Below the pieces are notes generated by a model. It had not been told where the DNA came from. It ran no database searches and worked only from the letters and a program-made list of their open reading frames with translations. A stretch of DNA of 64,000 nt, from NCBI GenBank assembly GCA_047495785.1, contig JBLDXI010000017.1, positions 806,001-870,000 on the forward strand, read 5' to 3'. Positions 49,174 through 60,832 of the stretch are shown piece after piece. Position 1 is the first letter of the stretch, and the number at the start of each line of letters is the position of its first letter. The position numbers and the translations under genes were made by a program. The DNA is from Lepidodermella squamata (Eukaryota > Gastrotricha).

Positions 49174-50721
49174 ATGATCGCCAAGGTTGTTATAACTTTA
49201 TTGGCACTAGGGAGCCATGCTGTCAGCCAAACAGGTTTGATCGCGATTTGTCTCTTTTTCCTATTATACTCTGAAAATGTTTGGTATTGAAAGTTGACAA
49301 TGGCTCGAAAGAATATCCAACAAGTAACTTTTCACAGCAAAATTTGAAGTATATAGTTCGCGTGGTCGTATCATAGGTGATAAGGATTGGGAGCTGTACA
49401 GGTCGCCCGATTCAAGCAACCAGTACTGGTATGAAAACATCGGCGAAACTGGTCTGCGTCTCTCGCTAAAGCAAATGAGATCTCGAGGAGCCATCTGGTC
49501 AAAAATGGTATCAGTTCAACTAGCTCTTTATTCCTTAAATTGCTTCATATCAATCACATCTTGACAGCCATGGAACCTGAAATACTTTCGTGTTGAACTC
49601 TCCTATATGATATGGGGTCATCGAGGGGGCAACGGTCTTGGAGTATTTTTCGCAACCAAAGACTCTATCGCAGACGCATCGAGTATCGCAGCTTCTAGTA
49701 AGTTTTTGACGATTTATGAAGTGTACCTATTAACGTAAAAATTGCCTCGAAGATCGCTTCTCATTGAACAGCTTATTCACTGGTTTCGGGATAGTCCTGG
49801 ACACTTACGACGAAACCAAGGCCAGGGTGTGTTTTGTAGCCTATTGCTGGATTGGAAAATTCTTCTTTCTTCTTAGAGCTACGATTACATGCAGCTCGTC
49901 GTAGGTAACAACACCAGTCTTGATGACGACAATAACCAGAAGGCATCAAAAATTGTGGAATGCGACTTGGGTGAAGCAGCTATTCGAGGCGATGTGAAAA
50001 CCGTGGTCGTCCAAGTCACCAAATACATCAGCGTATGACAGAAATGAAAGGACTATCTCATCCAATTTCTGCTTCTCAAAATTTCAGGCTGGGTTGATTG
50101 TTGAAACTACCGCAGCGAATGGCACCAAAGTCAGTAACATGGTTGTTTGCGTGAAGAACATTCTTCGGCCCGCCTTTCCGGAAACTACGCAACTCTACGC
50201 TGGTTTCACAGCTTCCTCTCCTAGCAAGATTGGAGACAATGCGGATATTTACAATGTTAAAATTTTCAAGCTAACACCGAAGCTGAATGAAAATGGCGAT
50301 GAGATTAAGGGCGAGATTGAGACTTCAAAGCCGGTTGTGATCGTCGATGCTTTACCTCCGCGTAAAATTGTTGGCGAGGAAGATGCAAAACCAACTGCGG
50401 ATCAGTTGAAAGGCAACCCTGCCTCGCCCACAACTACGCGTAATTTTTGAAATTCAACTTTGGCTATGTACTTCACAGTATTTTTTGAAATCAGCTGTTC
50501 CCGGGAACTGCACGGGTAACCTTGAAACCAATTGGGTCGATCATTCGCGTTGTCAGTGCAGCTGTCACCACCCACGCATAGAAGGTACCGATGGCGAAAT
50601 CTATGACACTGGTGACGAGCCAGATGGAACTTTCCCGATTCCTCTTACCGGAGAGACGACTCGCACCTGTGCCTTGGACCAGGATGCGTTCTACTTCGCA
50701 TCTTGCCGCTGCTGGTGTTAA
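49174..50721 (+). CDS. Secreted L-type lectin-like protein with Cys-rich tail
   Basis: Seven exons join in frame: 49174-49234, 49338-49507, 49568-49697, 49753-49826, 49877-50032, 50088-50439 and 50495-50721, giving 389 residues. A signal peptide (MIAKVVITLLALGSHAVSQ) leads into an L-type (leguminous-type) lectin fold as in ERGIC-53 and VIP36. The strand order is YFRVELSYMIWGHRGGNGLGVFF, then FTGFGIVLDTYDE, and finally LYAGFTASSPSKIGDNADIYNVKIF. The aspartate of VLDTYDE corresponds to the metal-binding region of the family. The C-terminal part is unusual: a hydrophilic linker followed by about 75 residues with nine or so cysteines (CQCSCHH, CRCWC). There is no membrane segment or KK/FF export signal, so it is probably secreted, unlike the cargo receptors. 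A poly(A) signal lies at 50847. Confidence 0.82.
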
Positions 50722-51258
50722 GAGCTGTGCCATTGGAACGCCGTGTAAATAAGCTTTAATTCTAAGCTTTTAGATGAGTGCTGGTGGTGGGCTTGAGGCT
50801 CTTGCAACTTCCTTATTTACCTAACTCTTTCAGAGCAATCCTTATTAATAAAACTATTTAGCTATAGAGTTTGATCAGCTGCAGGATTCTATCTCTCAAT
50901 TATCAGAGCTGCTCTCACTTCTTTTTTAATGGCTTAACATTCCTGAAAGGCGTAACTATCTGGGAATGCAGAATGATTCATTATTCAAACACCCTTCGTA
51001 GAAGTCATATCAAGTCATCGCCACGCTTTTTATTTGATAAATCAATCAAACGGCACAACACCAAAAATAAGTTGAATCCAGCGATTAATGATTTGCTAAA
51101 ATCTTTGATTTGCATTTGGCACTGATACAATCACATAGATGAAGAAAAAATAGCGTGATATTTGATGTCATGAAAATATACGTTTTGAGTACAAAAATAA
51201 TTTGCATGATAAATTTTTGTATTATGAAGAAGGCGAAATATGAAGAATTTCTATACGG
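50722..51258. other. Convergent intergenic region
   Basis: Holds the 3' ends of the lectin gene (+) and the PLAT-NUDT9 gene (-). A/T-rich, with no recognised gene or repeat. Confidence 0.4.
50847..50852 (+). terminator. AATAAA poly(A) signal of the lectin gene
   Basis: A canonical hexamer about 125 bp past the lectin stop codon. Confidence 0.55.
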
Positions 51259-54200
51259 CTACCAATGCGCTTCGAAGAGGCGCGCAATTTTTTGCAGAAA
51301 AGACGCGTGAGATGCATAGAGTTTCATATCACTGCCGATATCAGCCCATCTTACGGCTACAGCATCGTCTCCGGCAACAAGAGGCAGCTTCCCTACAGAA
51401 GTACCCGCTTCGTCGTGGTAATTAACCGCCACAGTTTCCATCCAAGCATTATCAGTATTGCGTGGGTCATCAACGTAGCCCCTAAAACAAAAAGAAATAA
51501 TTTTCAAAAAAATATATTTGCAAATAACAGTTATATTTTTGAAGCGTTTAGATTTCTAGATATTTTAAAACACAAAGTATGGAATCTATTTATGTTTTCT
51601 TTTTCCAAATAAATTTGATTTTATTGCTGGCTTAAAAATCAATCTTCAACAAGATTGAATTGGGTTTAGTGCGGATGGCTAGTAGAATCCGCCGAGTGTG
51701 CAAGCCACGTAAACTTTAACCATCTGCGAATTTTGAATTGTGTCTAAGGTATGTATCTCTACCTTTCATTTCATGGGTTTCAGAGCGCTCACGCGTAAGC
51801 CGCGCTCTTTAAATAAGAGAAAATGAGTCATTTCATGAATTGGGTCACCTACCTGTATAATTCACGGCCATTAGAGGGCACAAAAAATTGATCGACCAGT
51901 TTTCGAATATTCTGTTTCGCCTTTTCGTCCATGTGGCCAAGCGATGCTAGTGCCTCTTCGATAAACTCCCGCTTCAGCGTAGTTCCAATCTGTTCACCCG
52001 CATCCACCATGCCACCCGGGATCGCCCACTCACCCGTGTCCCTCCTTCGAATGGCCACGAATTGAAGTATCGGCTTGCCAGATTTCGGATGCATTTGAAC
52101 GATATTTCGATCATTCCGCTTCCAGCGAGTGACGATCGGATCGCCGGCGTGGTTAGGCCCCCACCGGCCTAATCTGCCGCGACCTCGCAGCCCTGTACGG
52201 CCCATTGGGTTCAACGGGACGCCGCCCTGGTGCTCCCGCGAGTCGGTCAACTTGTACTCACCCATATGGCTCTGGCGATTAATACGACCGTCGTTGAAAT
52301 TGAATTTGAGCTTATAATTTTTATCCACCCTAATATCTGGATCAACCCAGTTACCCATCATTTCCGGATCCGTCCAATCGACAGGGTTATACTCGCGAAA
52401 TTCAACATTCCACGGAACTTTATCATCCGGAACAGGGTAGCGGGTGATTTCTTTATTTTTATAAATTGCGTAGACTCGGTTTCGAGATTTCGAGTGGATA
52501 AAGGGCGGCACCCCAGTCGACGAGCCGGACATAGGCCGGCCACCGTCTCGCGAGTTATTGGAGGACGACATGCCGTAGTGTTCCTCTAAATCGTCCGATT
52601 CGCCATCATCCGAGTACAAAACCGCTTTTCTCGAAGCGCGCTGAGACGCGCCTCGAGTCGTATGAGCCGCGTTTGGCCTCGGTGGTCTCGCGCTCGTGTT
52701 ATTCGGGTCATACGGGTCAAGCGCGTCGTAGCTCTGGCGTGACAGCGTCGATTTCGGCCGACTTCTCGCTGTTAGATCATCGCGTTGGCTATTCAGAACC
52801 AGCCCTTGAGATTCGATAGACATGTGCCTCGCATTGCTAGACCGCGGCCGTCGACGAACCGTTTGAATAATCGGCACTTGTTCGACGATTTTCACCTCGC
52901 TATCACGTCGGGTTACTTTAGAAACGTCCAATCCGGTGGTTTTGTCCTGGTTCTTGCGCCCGGGTGATTGGCCGCGTTTACGCCGCGGTGAGGCGGATTT
53001 TCGAGGGGTCACATTGCTGTCGAGAAGGTGCTTTTCGTTAGCTAAAGCTTCGGGCGACAGGTCTTGGAACATGATCACAGACGATTTTGGACGCATGGTT
53101 GTTTCGATTTTCGTTCCACTACCGTCATCATCCATTGCGAGCCATTGACCGCATTCAAATCTATAAAATTAGAACAAATAAATGAATCATTCTGAAACTT
53201 TCAATTTTATGAAAATGTAAAATTCCAGCTTAATAATTGGGAAATTAAATTCCCTATTATTTTTTGAAATTATTGAAATCCGGCAAAATGTTTTTACAAA
53301 ATTTTGAAAAATTCCTTAATTTCAAAAATCAATACCTTAATTCGTAATTAAACTAAAAAATTATGGATTTTTGAATTTATGGAATTTTCATAAATGAAAA
53401 ATAATTTTCAATTGAAAAAATAAAGACAAGTAGGTAATTACAAATTATTTTAACCTGTATTCTTCGTAGACTGGGACTCTATGAGCCGCAACTTCGATGC
53501 GTTGTTCCTTGAATTGCTCATACTCCTCAGGATCGCGGAAGCCCTTCGCGTCTTCATCATCGTCCAGCTGGCAAGCATCTATGTCGTGGTATTCATGAGC
53601 GTTAGGATTCGCTCGTTCTAAACGGGTTCGAATAACGCGCCGAAAATCGCGGGCTTCTTGAGGCGTGAAATATTTCTTGACAACAACTTTTTCCAGCAGC
53701 CAACCGGAACCGTAACCCACGTGATCATGGCCAATGCGAATTTCTCGAATCGACCCAACATTTGTAGTCTCCAGCTAAGATAGAAAAACCAAGAATTTTT
53801 TAGGCTAAATTGAACTAATTAACAACGAAGTGTCGCTATTACAAATGAGTTCGTGCATTTTTTGTGTAGGAAATTTAAATAATAATTTTTTCTAGCAATA
53901 AAATTTTTATTACCGCTTTATTTGCCTTGACAGAATTTATTTGAAATTTAACCGGGTATTTTTGAAGAAATTTTTTAAAAAATACTTACGCATATTTTGT
54001 CCTTGGTTCCTTTATCGAACCTTCCATTGTTGCCAACAGCAAACCAAATTTCATTCGACCGGCCATTCGTGCCGAAAATTTGAATAAAGATGTTAACATT
54101 CGCTCCAGCAAAACTCGACGCGCCAGTTTCGATGACAAGTTCGTAAATCGCGAGTGAATGCGTTGGTCGCGGCGATTTCCTCCGCCGCCGTGGCGTTACA

Positions 54201-57200
54201 ACAGGCTGGTTCGGGGTTTGACCCCGAGGGAATAGCTCTTTGAAAGTTTGACCATCGCCCTCGTCAACGGCTAGCCATTGATTGCATGGGAAGGTGAAAT
54301 TTTGATGGTTCTGGCTCAAATCTGTCACTTCAACCCGGTCAAGGTACCAACCAGGTGAAGCCCCGCGGTTGTCATGCTCAATCCTAATAGAAAAGAAATT
54401 AATAGATTCTCGAAATTCTCCGATTTAAATTTCATTACTTGATTTTCGCTAATTCGCCGATTTCATTGCAATCAAGCCGAAAAACATCAGTCTGGCCCTT
54501 TTCGAAAGGATCTCGATTCGAAGTTGGCGCATCGAGTGGTAACTTTCCTGAATTACCCTTCGACCCAAACAAGGTTATGTAAACTTTCGCGTCGGTTCCA
54601 GCATAATCCTTATTCCCAGTAACCACCTTAACCTCATATGCTAAAAACAAAATTCATAAAATTTTCAAAAAATTAGGATTTTAAGATTTACATTGTCTTG
54701 ACATTGGGCGGTTTGTGGCAGTTTGTGGTTGCTGTTGCTGAGATACGGGTTGCAAGTCTTTGTAAAGTTTTCTATCACCCTCATCGATAGCCAGCCATTG
54801 ATTGCAATTGAAAGTGTAAGATCTATTTTGCGTTTTGATCTCAACCTTATCCAAAAACCATCCAGCATTGTCGCCACGGTTGTCATGTTCAATTCTACAG
54901 CAGAAAATTAGGTAAAAAAATCAACAATTAATTTTTTGAAATTTCTCACCTGATTCGAGATATTTCGCCGATATCTTTACTTTCTAATCGGAAGACATCA
55001 ACCTGTCCGGTTTGAAATGGAGATTTGTAGGTAAGCGATTGCTTCAGCGGCATTTTCTCAGTCGTTCCTTTAGTGCCAACAATTGTCAGAAAAACATTAG
55101 CATCCGTTCCAGCGAAAGTTATCGTCCCTGTCGCGACCTTGACCTCGTAGGCCTGGCGCAGCGCTGAGTTGCTCTGCTGATGTGAAGGCGGTACGGCAGC
55201 GGTTGGCTGAGATGAGGGCAGGGCGGTGAGGTCGCGGTAGATTTTACCATCGCCTTCATCCGTTGCCAGCCATTGATTGCATGGGAAAGTCCAGGTGCGA
55301 TTTGAGCCTATCTCTTTCATTTCAACTCGATCCAAAAACCAACCAGGGGCCGTTCCGCGATTGTCATGCTCGATCCTAATATAGGGTATAAAAATTCCAT
55401 TTGAAGATATACAAAATTTTGAAATCAATTAATTGTTGGCAAATTTATTTTCAAATTTCATTTAAATTGGAAATTTTATTTTAGTTATCTCTCAACTTTA
55501 AAGAACTATAAAAAAATTTTTAAATTAATATACCAACCTTATTCGATTTAGGTCACCAATATCGTTGCAATCCACCTTAAAGACATCAGTTTGGCCGCTT
55601 TCAAACGGCTCTTTGTTAGTCAAGGAGCGAATGAGTGGAATCTTTTGGGTAGTCGCTTTACTGCCGGCCAGGGTGAGGAAAACAGAGGCGTCAGTTCCAG
55701 CGCCTGTGGCCTTCCCGGTGATCACCTTGACCTCAAAAGCTACAAATAAATCGACAATAATTTCAATTATGTTTAATTGAATATATAAATTACATTTTGG
55801 ACCACTTGGAGGTGCCTGGCGACCTTGAGCTGGCTGAGGCGCTTGTTGAATTGGATTCAGGTCCTTGTAAAGCTTCCGATCACCCTCATCAGCAGCGATC
55901 CATTGATTGCATGGGAAAGCCCAGGTTCGATTTCTGCCCGTATCCTTCACCTCGACTTTTTCGAGAAACCAGCCGGGAGATGCTCCCCGGTTGTCGTGTT
56001 CAATCCTTATTCGGGTCAGCTCTCCAACATCATCCGCATTTATGTTGAAAACATCGGTTTGCCCGGTTTCAAATGGGTTTCGAGTGCTCAAACTTTGCCG
56101 AAGTTGCTGCTTATCAGACGTTCCATCAACCCCGAAAAGGGTCACAAAAACGTTAGCATCAGTTCCAGCCATGTTGAGTTTCCCAGTTGTAACCCTTACT
56201 TCATAGGCTATAACAAAAACGTTTTCAGAAAAATTCTATCAATATATTTCAAATTACATTGCATGCTTTTTCGAGGTAGGGCGTGTAAGTCTTTGTAGAG
56301 CTGTTTATCGCCCTCGTCAACTGCGATCCATTGATTGCACGGGAACTGCCAAATTTTACTCGAACCCGGCGAGCCGACCTCTTTAATTTCAACTTTATCC
56401 AAATACCAGCCGGGAGACGCGCCGCGATTGTCATGCTCGATCCTTATTCGAGTTAGCTCCCCAACATTGTTCGTATTAACGCTGAAAACATCGACTTGGC
56501 CGGTTTTGAACGGCTTTTTGCCATTTACGGTGTTACGAAGGGCTAATTTTTCACTCGCTCCTTTGCGACCGAATAGCGTGACGAAAACATTCGCATCCGT
56601 GCCGGCAAAATTCACTTTGCCAGTCGTCACCGTTATTTCATAGCCTGAAAAATAATCCAATTTAATTTCGAAATTCTTGAATTTGAGTTCAGGTAAAAGG
56701 TAAAGGAAGGCTGAAATGTACGAAAAATAAGAAAGTGGGAAGTGAAGGTACTAATTTTAGGGAGTCTGGTCTTACCAGGATGTTTATGATCTTGAATTTT
56801 ACAATCAATTTTAATAAAATCAAACTTTTATGGGGCTAGAAACTCACCTTGAGACGTTTTCTGTTCAACGGGCATGACTTGATATGTTATAATGCGACAT
56901 CCCTCAGTTATCGCCAAGGCCATTTGAACGCTGAAACTCCAAGCTCTTTGCAGCTTCAGGTCTACTACGACAATTTCATCCAGAAACCACTGTTGGCCAG
57001 ATCGACCTTCGATCTGAAATTCAAACTTGATTACGAAAATCCTGGAATTTCCTAAAATAAATCACCTGTAGAAAGCATGATTTGATTTCGCCGAGATTTT
57101 TTAATGGAAGAAAGAAAATTTCAGTTGTTTCCGAAAAGAAATGAAACGGCTTTGATGAAGGACCGCGCCGAAGATCTGCAAAATTTGCCGTGCCTTCCGA

Positions 57201-58012
57201 GCCGACCAGCTTAACCCTGGCTTTCATACTCGTTCCAACTCGACCTGTTTTCACCATAACTTTATACCGACCACCGTAATGCGGCTGTGGTTGAGGCGGC
57301 TCGGCTGTAGCTGGGCGGTGGGTTCGGCCGTGGACAGATGCGTTGTGACGGGACCATCGGTTGTAAACACTTCGAGCCGAAGCGGCGCGTTGGGCTGCCA
57401 TGGAAATTTCTGCTGAATTTATGATTGTGCGGTGTTTGTGGCGAAAATGTTCCCAATGCTCCTCGGGGCTGTTGCAAAACGCGCAAAACGTGCAATTCGC
57501 CCCGCCTTCGCGGCGTTCAATTTCAGCCGGGTCGGTTTCAAGCTCGGCAACAGATGTTGTACGAACTAGGTCAGCTGCTGATCGATGAGCTCCTTGAAAG
57601 CACGCTTGAGCGCTCCAGTCTTCACCGCCATCATTTCTCGCCAAAGTTTTGAAAACTATTATTACAAAAAATTAATAAAATCACTGAATAAGGAACAAAA
57701 TTTACTTTTCGGAACTTTGGTCAATGATTTATACGACTCCCACACCGGAGGACCATATGCGTAGAGCCCACCGTCGACAGCCCCGGTTCCACTGCCAGCT
57801 TCAGCCAGTTCGTTTTGAAGGCATCGCAACTTGAGCTCGGAGGATCTTGCGATGGCAGTTAATTTTCCGCTCAAACTTTCCTCGTTTGGAGTGTTATGTG
57901 ACCTGCCATCGCCAGACCATCGATCTTCGACCATAAAACTGCCCTTCGGTGCCGCGTTATAACGGCGAGCCTCGAGAAGGGTCAACCAGGCTGAATCTAA
58001 GGCCCCAGACAT
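51259..58012 (-). CDS. Seven PLAT domains fused to a NUDT9-type ADP-ribose hydrolase
   Basis: Thirteen exons join in frame: 57706-58012, 57066-57655, 56848-57013, 56258-56644, 55794-56207, 55538-55739, 54950-55375, 54692-54894, 54439-54640, 53990-54383, 53455-53774, 51853-53160 and 51259-51481. The product is 1713 residues. Residues of about 150-180 carry a CTFCAFC...HWEHFRHKH cluster that may bind zinc. PLAT domains follow at about 233-350 (divergent), 355-475, 485-605, 622-735, 770-870, 898-1010 and 1040-1215. They share YEVKVxTG, GTDANVFxT, RIEHDNRG, PGWFLxKVE and [13 protein letters not shown], as in LOXHD1. A Ser/Arg-rich linker leads to a complete NUDT9 region (about 1430-1713): [39 protein letters not shown], the Nudix box GGMVDAGE...REFIEEA and [20 protein letters not shown]9 cleaves ADP-ribose to AMP and ribose-5-phosphate; PLAT domains bind lipids and membrane proteins. 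No membrane segment was seen. Confidence 0.9.
51947..52018 (-). other. Nudix box of the NUDT9 domain
   Basis: The box reads G-x5-E-x7-REFIEE followed by A, the form found in active NUDT9 (REFGEEA). The two adjacent glutamates that bind the metal are present. In vertebrate TRPM2 the corresponding EE is replaced by IL and the domain has lost or nearly lost hydrolysis. This one is therefore predicted to be an active enzyme. Confidence 0.85.
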
Positions 58013-58176
58013 CTTACAAAAGTAACTGCCTAAAATAGTGAAAGTAACTCAATATAATGAAGCGACAACAAATTTATTTCAACAACACATAGACAATAGT
58101 GAAACTTGTAAATAATTGCGAATAATACATTGTAATTGAGCGTTAAAGCCTGAGATAACGGCACCTGGAAAGATGC

Positions 58177-60285
58177 TCAAGTGCGTAAATAACGCGATTG
58201 ATCGCTTGGAAGGCCAATTTTTTGCTTCCAAGTTTTCAAGCACCAAGCTTCCATATTTCGATTTCGTTGGCAAAAAGCGCCGCAGGTTTTGTGAATTGAA
58301 AATTTTACAAGAGCTTTTGCAGGTGTGTATGAAGTTGAACAAGCAACGTTGATAAATTCATTTTCAGTTGTGCTATTACCGCGACTACGGCCAGCAAACA
58401 GGTCGAATAGGACTAGAATATCATCCATTATGAGATACTTGTTTTTGTCCATGTCGGCAGGCAAATCCCATCGAACTTTATCGTCGAACTCACAAGGTGG
58501 ATTACAGACCAATCGAACGGTGCTACCTTGGCTAGCGTTTATCATCACACTTTCGAATTGGGCTTTCTGACACGGTTTTTCTGTCGTTTTATCAGTAGAT
58601 TCTCGCTTAATAACACAGCTACGGCTTTCATAATCCCATGAGCAATCTCGATCCTTCAAGCAATAACGGATGCGCAAGTAACTTGAGCAAATGCTTTCCG
58701 GGCGAAAAGCATAGACCATGGAATCCGTCGAAAAGAACAAGTTTCCTGAACTTTGGTGCCAGGCTAGCATATTTAACTTTTCGTTGTTCACCACAGATAA
58801 GGACGCAGCTGGGTTAAAAGCCCATGACTTAGAATTTTCCTGGTAAACACGACCTTTAATCAAATTTCCTTCTGCTGTGCCAATGAAACCAGTAACAGCA
58901 CCATTCGCTTTGCTTTGGGCCAATTCCAGATGGGTGAAAGTTCCTTCAGCTTCGAAAATAGTTGTGGCTACTTGGGTACGCTGGGTGCTATTAAGCTCGG
59001 AGTCGCAGTCGATGATACTACCGGTAGGCCGTTTCCCCTTGGTAGAAGTTTCGCACTTCGAGAAGAAGTTTGACAGCTTCAGTAAGCTAAATGTACACAA
59101 AGCTGATCGAGCACCCCAAAGACCGGGCGGCGTGGAAAACAAAGCAAGGACCGTGTCATTGACCAACTTGACATCGCGTATCCAATTATATTGGAAGCTG
59201 GATGAAAAGCAGAATCCGTGACGCGGGCACTCGGTAACGCGACTTGACGACGTACAAATGAAGGAGGCCGAGAGAATGTTCCTGAATGTTTTCTCAAAAG
59301 GTACTTCAGACTCGGTAGGAGCATATGTAGTATCAGCGATATCGACTAGAAGCAACCTGGAATTTTCCTCCTGTCTGAGAAATCCAATAACTGCGCTAGC
59401 TGATAGGATGCCGGGGATAGAGTAGTGTTCAAAAGCTACAAATTCACCAACTCCCGATAAAACAGATGCGGGGCCTTGTAGAAGAGTGGAAGTCAGCTTA
59501 CTATGTAAAGCCCCTTTCTTGCCATCTTTATCAACTCCATCGTCATATGGCATCAGCTCCACTTCTGAGAACATTTTAACCTGAAGGCCAATTTTACGCA
59601 ACCAAAGGCCTGTAACCCAGACGCTAGATTTCTCACCAGCGACGGCAGATTTACTCTGCAAAAAAGCAAAAGATTGTTCGGGAAACTCCGGGCACAGCAT
59701 TCTGCTCTTATAGTACAGCTCGTGTGGTGTTGCAAAAGGGTCATCATCCATCATTGCAGATGATGCTTCCATGTTGATTTGCCGCATATTGCTCATAGAT
59801 AGTCCATTAATAACATAAATTGGCGAGCCCTTATTCCCCCCTGTAGTTGCGCAAAGCAGAAGGTCGTTTTGAGTGGAGTACACATTACTCTTGAAATTAT
59901 CATTGAGTCCAATAGATGAAAGCGGGACGATTAAACGAACATGCGATCCGCAATAAATTTTACGTTGGTCATCTTGCTGGCATAAGAAAAGTGGATCGTC
60001 ATCAAGAGTAAACGGAAGTTTCTCGGACCGCTTGAAATAGTTTAACGACCCTTTTGAGGAATTGCGCGTAATGGCAGCTGAGTAAAGGTAATCCATAGCC
60101 CCGACAAAGAAAGTTTGGCCATCGACTCCAAACTGAATCGTGCTGAAATATCTTTTCGTACCATCGTAGTCTGTGAACTTCAGTAGAGAATCGATCGAGT
60201 TCACGGCAAAGTCAGGAACATTGCAATCGATTCGAAATACGAAAAGCAGATGCAGGAAAAGGGTTATTGAATGAGTTAAAATCAT
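58177..60285 (-). CDS. Semaphorin-like protein, intronless
   Basis: A single uninterrupted frame encodes 702 residues from the Met at 60285; an upstream in-frame Met at 60321 would add 12. The chosen start gives a signal peptide (MILTHSITLFLHLLFVF). A divergent sema beta-propeller fills most of the length, with paired cysteines and aromatic core strands. A PSI domain follows (CSSYLRIRYCLKDRDCSWD...SRSCV). A short Ig-like domain then follows (STVRLVCNPPCEF, KVRWDLP, FINVACSTSY). The end is basic with no membrane segment, so a secreted, class 2-like protein is suggested. Semaphorins signal through plexins in axon guidance and tissue shaping. The lack of introns contrasts with all other large genes here and may mean origin through a processed copy. 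It ends 164 bp upstream of the PLAT-NUDT9 start on the same strand. Confidence 0.82.
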   Translation of the reverse strand: MILTHSITLFLHLLFVFRIDCNVPDFAVNSIDSLLKFTDYDGTKRYFSTIQFGVDGQTFFVGAMDYLYSAAITRNSSKGSLNYFKRSEKLPFTLDDDPLFLCQQDDQRKIYCGSHVRLIVPLSSIGLNDNFKSNVYSTQNDLLLCATTGGNKGSPIYVINGLSMSNMRQINMEASSAMMDDDPFATPHELYYKSRMLCPEFPEQSFAFLQSKSAVAGEKSSVWVTGLWLRKIGLQVKMFSEVELMPYDDGVDKDGKKGALHSKLTSTLLQGPASVLSGVGEFVAFEHYSIPGILSASAVIGFLRQEENSRLLLVDIADTTYAPTESEVPFEKTFRNILSASFICTSSSRVTECPRHGFCFSSSFQYNWIRDVKLVNDTVLALFSTPPGLWGARSALCTFSLLKLSNFFSKCETSTKGKRPTGSIIDCDSELNSTQRTQVATTIFEAEGTFTHLELAQSKANGAVTGFIGTAEGNLIKGRVYQENSKSWAFNPAASLSVVNNEKLNMLAWHQSSGNLFFSTDSMVYAFRPESICSSYLRIRYCLKDRDCSWDYESRSCVIKRESTDKTTEKPCQKAQFESVMINASQGSTVRLVCNPPCEFDDKVRWDLPADMDKNKYLIMDDILVLFDLFAGRSRGNSTTENEFINVACSTSYTPAKALVKFSIHKTCGAFCQRNRNMEAWCLKTWKQKIGLPSDQSRYLRT

Positions 60286-60832
60286 TGCGCGAAACGTATA
60301 AGGTGGTGCCACACAGACCAACAGTTTCCCACTGATTCCGCAACCGTTGACCTTTTAAAGCCGTTATGAGGTAATTAAAATTCAAATCAATAAAATCGCC
60401 GAAATCCAACGACGCCGTTGATAAGTAAAAACTAAAGTGTTCCATTTGCAGTCAAATTATTTATTCGTTTATTTTGATGATTATTAAATAAAAATTGTCA
60501 AAACGAATTAGGTTGACAATGTGGCGCTAACAAGTCTCAGCTGTCTGCCCAGAAAAATGCCACCAAAAGGGCAAAAGTTGGTATCACACTTTAGACTTTA
60601 GCCCATGTTCATCTTGACCTAGGCAAAACTGAGTTGCTTTGGCCTAAATCAACTATGATAGCCGTTTTTTGATAATTTCCAAGTCAGCAAAAGTCGTCAA
60701 AACCTCAAATTACATTGCCCACTGCCCGTCCACCGTCCGTAAAATATTCATCATTGACTTCGTAGTTGCTCGTCTCACTTGAGAAGGCTTGGTATTCATA
60801 ACGTTAGTTTTTATTCTCCAAGGTAGTTATTG
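60286..60832. other. Divergent promoter region of the semaphorin and LCMT2 genes
   Basis: About 550 bp lie between two divergently transcribed genes. It is A/T-rich near 60450-60510. No coding frame, RNA gene or repeat was recognised. Confidence 0.4.

Noticed and set aside
51259-53160. The NUDT9 region as a separate gene downstream of a PLAT gene
   Set aside because: The exon holding the final PLAT strand continues open into the Nudix domain, with no stop, poly(A) signal or new start context between them.
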